Shown here: positions 59,331 to 64,000 of the stretch, piece by piece
Layout: each line of letters starts with the position of its first letter
How positions within the stretch are numbered: the first letter of the stretch is position 1
Source: Phlebiopsis flavidoalba
Taxonomy: Eukaryota; Basidiomycota; Agaricomycetes; Polyporales; Phanerochaetaceae
Assembly: GCA_035772785.1 (NCBI GenBank)
Contig: JAOCPU010000016.1
Location: 434,001 to 498,000 of the forward strand
Direction: 5' to 3'
Length of the DNA stretch: 64,000 nt
Notes under the pieces: model-generated
What the model was told of the DNA's origin: nothing
Seen by the model: the letters and a program-made list of their open reading frames with translations, nothing else
Databases searched by the model: none
Position numbers and translations under genes: made by a program

Positions 59331-59629
59331 AACGCTAGGGTATGAGTTTCAAGCTTCTTCACGGAAAAGCAGAAGTATATACGTCGTAAGGGGAAGCGTC
59401 GGTCATCTCTTCGGAGAGTGCGGGTATAAGGATAGATAGAGAAAGTTGGACGCGATAGAGTGGTGCTATATTACATTCCAGATATCCGGGTAGCGACGAG
59501 TCATAGCATAAATGTTCCGAACCTGTCGGCAACATCTAACCAAGGCGATGAAGCATGGCTTTGTACAAGCCGTTCGTGTGTTGATGTACGAGATAAAAGA
59601 GATCTGCAGGTGCGGTCGATCCGCTCCGC
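59331..59629. other. Spacer between GNAT 2 and Argonaute
   Basis: Promoter of the minus-strand GNAT copy 2 and 3' flank of Argonaute. No coding signal is recognised. Confidence 0.45.
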
Positions 59630-62600
59630 CTAGATGTACGGAACATGCTCTGGCGGAGGTCACGATGAACGCCTTGGCCCCACTGCCTCACAGCGTCCCG
59701 CGTAGACACGCTCGCGAGCCTGTCTCTCAGCCTCCGGGTTTGCCCCTTGACGCCGTCGAGTGCGCGCGTCGTCCTGTGTTCATCCAGCATGCTCAGGTAG
59801 TCGCGAGCGCGTTCGCATGCGAGGTCGGCGTAGTACGCGGGTGGCACGAGGCTGACGGCCTTGGTTTGCGCGTGCGTACATGTACGACGCGTTGTTTCGT
59901 TCCGCACTAGGATTGTATCGGGGCCGAGCTGATTCTCGTCGTAGATGACGATGTAGTGGGTCGACTTGGCCTCGCCTTGAAGACAGTAATGCGCCTGTTT
60001 CAAGAACGAATCAGCTATATAAAGCATCCAGAGACGTCCAGCTTAACGTTACGTTACGAACCTGTAGGTAAAAGTCGTGATTATATATAGCTCGTAATCC
60101 CCACGATCAATGACAGTGCCCCCCCAGGGCGGATTGTTGCCGTTCTTAGTCATGTCGCGGGCGTCGGTCGGCTTTGCTCGAGTTTCGTGACGTTTGGTGC
60201 AGACAATGATGGACAACGTGGGTCTGTACGGCTTACCACCCGACGTGCTGAGCTTCTTGAAGGCATCGAGCACCTTAGGAAGCTCCTTCTGTAGCACAAG
60301 ATTGTGCTGGCCCTGTAATCAACGAATGAGTAGAGCTCACGCACCGCCCGTAAGAATTGCATACGGCTCGGAAACACCATCACCGGTATATGAGGATTCT
60401 GGTCCAGGAAGAGCACCTTGTTGATCTGTTTGTATGCGTTCAGAACGATCGACCATTGCGGTTGTGAGACCTTGAACCATCTATCATGGAGGCATGTTGA
60501 GAAACGCCATCTTAGTCAGCGAAATGTAAGCTTACCTCTTCAGCATTCTTGTCAATGTTCCGGTTACGCTTGAATCTGAAGCGACGGCCGCCGGGAACTG
60601 CACACGAAATTGATCGTCGAGGCTTGCAACGACAGGCCGGCAATCGACGGTGGTGCCCTTCATACTCGACGGCGACGGGGGTGTGTGACGTCGACGCCCA
60701 CGAGCATCGTCTTCTTGCTCAACAGCCCATCGCATGGACTCGGGCGCGCACGAGCAGGTGGTTCATGCCAGCCGAGCTTGATGTTGACCTTTAGAGGGCG
60801 ACGTTGTGGAGAAGGTATTGGTCCTGGCCCTTGTCGCGGCGGGCTTTTGTCGAGTAGCATACATACGGTCTGGAGGCCGTGATCTGCATGTCGCACAGCC
60901 TCTTCAGCCCAGGGTAGAACGAACTTTGTCGATCCCCGAGAGGAGGACGTAGGATGAAGCTCTGGGTTTCCTTTTGGGATCGAGGGAGTTCTTCAGAGTG
61001 GTCTCGACCATTGAGAGAGCGCGACCGGCGTCCATTGTCGCGCGAGGTGACGGAAGACGTGGCGTCTGCATGATGGTAGGGGGGCCGGAACCGACAGTCA
61101 TACCGCTGGACTTGCACTTCGCCATGGGGCAACATCTGCAGAATGAACGCAGCTCGGGGTCGTTGGAGCCTTGGAATTCACTGCGCCTGCCACTCCGTTA
61201 TGAGGAGTGACCGCCCAGTTGGACATGTCGCCGCCCTTGTGGAAATGCACTCCAAGGGAGGTTTCCAGCCCCACATCCTTGGTGTTTGTTGGGCCAGATT
61301 TATAGGTCACTCGTGGAGTGGGGGAGCTGGCGGGCAGGTGTGACAGTCATCTCCGAGTCAACAGAACACCGAAATTGTTCAGCAGGGCGTTGTCGCCGCG
61401 GAGCCCGAGCCGAGTAAAGCCCTCCTGGACTATCCTCTGAGCGTTGAACGCGGGAGAGTTACACGCGACTTTTATATCATCGGCCGCGGTGGCGACGTCG
61501 GGGAGAGTGCCGCGGAACGGCTGATCGTGGGGAATCTCGCAGATTTCTGGAGGCGTAAAATTCGGTTTGTCCTTGTACCTAGATTGACGACGGGCAGGGT
61601 GTTGGCGTGCTGCAGGGTAATCTTATATTCTATTGAGGACGTCAGAAATGCACACATCGTGACAACGCAGCCGAGAAGCTCACCTCTTTTGAAATATTCT
61701 TCTACAGTGATCTGCCCTCCATACTTCTCGCAAAGAAATTTCGTTTGACGGGGAGTCGTGCTCATAATTTGGAAGATTGCTTTCTTCTTAGGATAACCCA
61801 GATGTCTCGTGACTACCTTGAGTTTGTCGAAAAACTCGCGCGGTAGTGCACCTGTCTGGTCATTGAACGCCATCATTGCGTCCGCCAAGTTTCCCCCCAT
61901 GTAGAACGCAGTCATACACACATTGAATGTTGACGCATCAACTGTTTGAAATTGGGCCTCACGGACATGAAGAATCCACGACAGGCTTCGAGGCCGAGGG
62001 ATAGCGGGAAACGCTCCTCGGAAGGGAAGAAGTATTTGTTCTGACCGACACACACGAACGCCGTTCGTCGTTGCGTACTTTGCCAAGACCATGTTGAGGG
62101 CGGAGACGATCGGTGCCGTATCGAAGTCGCGTTCACGTCCCTCAAGGTGTCTAGAAATGTTTTCATGAGAATCAATGGATATGCTGACACACGAAGTACT
62201 TACGGAGTTATTTCGCGTGAGTCCAACGTTCTGGTCAACTTGATTTCGATGGTGTAAACAGGGGAATTATCGGATGGGCCATAGCCGCGCCCTCGTTCGA
62301 AGAATCTGATGACCGTACCGAGGGGCTGCTGAGTTGTGGGAGAGTGACACAGCCTTTGCTGAGACTAAACGGAAAGCGCTGCGGTCGTGCGCAATGTAAC
62401 CCCTGAAAGGGCGCGCATTCCGCGCTACTCTCTAGCAGCTCGAAATATGCGCGAACCTTGCGAGGGCCACGTAGGTCTGCCTTGGGGGAAATAAGGACCT
62501 CATAGTCATAGATGAGAAATTTCGGGGGTAGTGTTTGAAGGCGCGACAAAAATTCGTGCGAACGTCGACATGGGTTTTTTTTGACCATGGCCTTCCACGG

Positions 62601-63080
62601 CAGTGCCGAATCCAGGGCGCAGTTATAGGTTCATCTCGGGCCCCACGCGCAATTTGCTGAAGTCTTGGTATAAGGGAGTCCATAACCTGACATCAGTCGA
62701 GCATCGACTCTTGCGGGGCGGGGGTACCAGCGGCGAAGACTTCTGCCGGCGGTGGGGTGGCCGTTGCGTAAAGCCGCCTCCTTGCCGCCAACCTCCGCCG
62801 CCGCTGAGGTTCCACCGCGAGGAAAGTCGCCACCACGCCCGTCTGTTACCACCCCAGACCCCTCCGCGATTGAGAGTCGCCTCCACCTCGGCCCGCGCCG
62901 ATTCAGCCGTCGCCACGACCGCTCCCGGAATAGGATGAAGGAAGCAGGCTGATGCACGACCTCTGGGTGGTCCGCCGCGGGGCCACGGTTTCCGCCTCGT
63001 TGTTGGTTGTGCTCATTGTGTGATGTTGTTGTTGTAGTCTTTGGGGTTGAAAGGCTGAAATTTGGAATGGGCTGTGTCAT
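59630..63080 (-). CDS. Argonaute (QDE-2-like)
   Basis: Small-RNA-guided silencing protein of the eukaryotic Argonaute clade. The N-terminus is Gly/Arg-rich (QRGGNRGPAADHP; start uncertain, 63080 or 63017). Landmarks in order: VMDSLIPRLQ region; RSHEFLSRLQTLPPKFLIYD (about 62555-62500); VLISPKADLRGPRKVRAYFE (62500-62435); VLAKYATTNGVRVG-like and NKYFFPSEERFPLSLGLEAC (62045-61985); the PAZ region with NVCMTAFYMGGNLADAMM, FFDKLKVVTRHLGYPKKK, CEKYGGQITVEEYFK and ITLQHANTLPVVNLGTR (61920-61570); the linker FTRLGLRGDNALLNNFGVSV; the MID part AGRALSMVETTLKNSL; and PIWI with MLVGVDVTHP (first catalytic Asp, 60710-60680), DGVSE (second Asp, 60367-60381), PTLSIIVCTKRHETR, NPPWGGTVIDRG (60126-60091), HYCLQGEAKSTHYIVIYDEN (His and the 3' part of PIWI, 59990-59931) and LVPPAYYADLACERARDYL. 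It ends QWGQGVHRDLRQSMF. Frame shifts are numerous. Confidence 0.92.
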
Positions 63081-64000
63081 TCACCGCCCGTGCTGTTATA
63101 TACCGTATACGCGCTAGTCAAACCGGCATATACTCCGAGCCGCAGGAGAATGTGCATGAGAATTCCCGAGAACTCATCTTGGAGTCACGACCGAGACACT
63201 ACGGCGCAGCGAATCATATATGTCTTCCGCGGTTCTCGTGTGCCGCAACGTTGGCCTATGTGTTTGGAATCTGGGTCTAGGAGGACTGCGTGTGCTATCT
63301 GCGCGGTATATGCCTAAGTATTCGAGATGGTTTGAGTCTTTTTGAGCATAGAATCGTGTCAAAGTCCATGGGAGGCAAGGAGTCTATGTTCTGTCGTTCA
63401 ACATATTCAAAAAGCATCGTATTGACGTGGATGCCCTCAGTTTTAATTGATTCATGATTAGAGGCGTCGACACGCCATGACCCTAGTGCATACTAAACAC
63501 GTTTGCGGCTGCTGTGTCTACCCACTTGTAGGTAACTACCTACGTTCTCTACTTGCAAACTCCCACCTTTTTGAGTTCTACGGACAGATGGTCCTAACCG
63601 TCCTCAGAGATTGATCGTTAGTTTCGTGGGTAACTGCGAGTAGCTGCGGTGCGTGGTAAGCCGAGTGTTCGATGGGGAGTGCAGAGCGTGACCTGGGCGG
63701 GTTTGCTTATTGGTGACTACAGAGTTTAGTCGTGAGGTGTGGGTGTTGTGTCTCAAGCCGCGTCGTTCGTGGAGAGGTCGTAGGATGACTGTAGATAAGT
63801 GTGTGAGCACAAGCGTCAGAGATTTGCAGAACAGCTCTGCAGCGCAGGCAACTTTGTCTTGGCCCTTGTGGCTCGCCGGGCTGTGCGGGCTCCTTGGGCA
63901 GCTCTGCTTATCGGATTCTTGCTGGTGGGTCTGGTCAGCCTCTTGTTGCGAGTGAACTGACTCATCCACGTCCTCACACAGAGAAACGCGTATATCTATT
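63081..64000. other. Argonaute upstream region, no further gene
   Basis: Promoter region of Argonaute followed by sequence without recognised genes. Open frames at 63604-63969 (-) and 63710-63955 (+) overlap each other and show no motif. Confidence 0.4.

Noticed and set aside
59512..59910. 132-codon plus-strand open frame
   Set aside because: Antisense shadow of the Argonaute C-terminal region, whose minus-strand reading matches the family closely.
60549..61210. Several plus-strand open frames of about 80-90 codons
   Set aside because: Shadows of the PIWI and MID coding region on the minus strand.
1..64000. CRISPR arrays, bacterial operons, plasmid or phage genes
   Set aside because: No regularly spaced direct repeats with unique spacers, no Shine-Dalgarno-linked gene runs and no phage structural genes were seen. 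All recognised genes are eukaryotic with introns.

Overview
The window looks like nuclear DNA of a filamentous basidiomycete (Agaricomycetes). The evidence is dense short genes on both strands, many short introns of roughly 45-110 nt with GTRNGT...YAG borders, an intron-containing tRNA-Tyr, and protein families typical of mushroom-forming fungi: a Zn2Cys6 regulator with its heptad segment, a fused betaine-lipid synthase, Atg22 proteins, an Argonaute and an Agaricomycete-type isochorismatase. No bacterial operon structure, CRISPR array, ribosome binding site or organellar gene content is visible.

Layout: 1-3.5 kb has no recognisable gene. A Zn2Cys6 transcription factor (4.4-9.1 kb, +) is followed by tRNA-Tyr (9.45 kb), a Ser-rich single-pass membrane protein (10.3-12.8 kb, +), a SURP-like protein (13.2-14.1 kb, -), an unassigned minus-strand gene candidate (14.9-16.2 kb), a first Atg22 (18.4-20.9 kb, +), an F-box protein (21.5-23.0 kb, +), a Pro/Thr-repeat protein candidate (23.4-24.4 kb, -) and betaine lipid synthase (25.4-29.9 kb, -). 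An unresolved stretch (30-33.4 kb) leads into four tandem copies of an APH/choline-kinase-like gene (33.8-40.5 kb, +). Next come isochorismatase copy 1 (40.7-41.7 kb, -), PRP46/PLRG1 (42.6-44.5 kb, -), TFIIS (44.8-46.3 kb, +), a mitochondrial carrier (46.8-48.1 kb, +), isochorismatase copy 2 (48.9-49.8 kb, +), STE24 (51.4-53.2 kb, +), a second Atg22 (54.3-57.1 kb, +), two tail-to-tail GNAT acetyltransferases (57.6-59.3 kb) and an Argonaute (59.6-63.1 kb, -).

The most important technical point is that almost every recognisable gene, including single-copy housekeeping genes, can only be followed by switching reading frame every 50-300 bases, outside intron borders. Single-base insertions or deletions fall even inside catalytic motifs. 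The simplest reading is an unpolished, indel-rich long-read assembly rather than mass pseudogenisation. Gene limits below are therefore spans of homology, and exact starts, stops and introns are approximate unless stated.

The genes do not form one pathway. The region mixes housekeeping functions (transcription elongation, splicing, CaaX processing, vacuolar efflux, membrane lipid synthesis, RNA silencing) with locally duplicated families: four tandem kinase-like copies, two Atg22, two isochorismatases in opposite orientation and two GNATs. Local duplication is the dominant theme.
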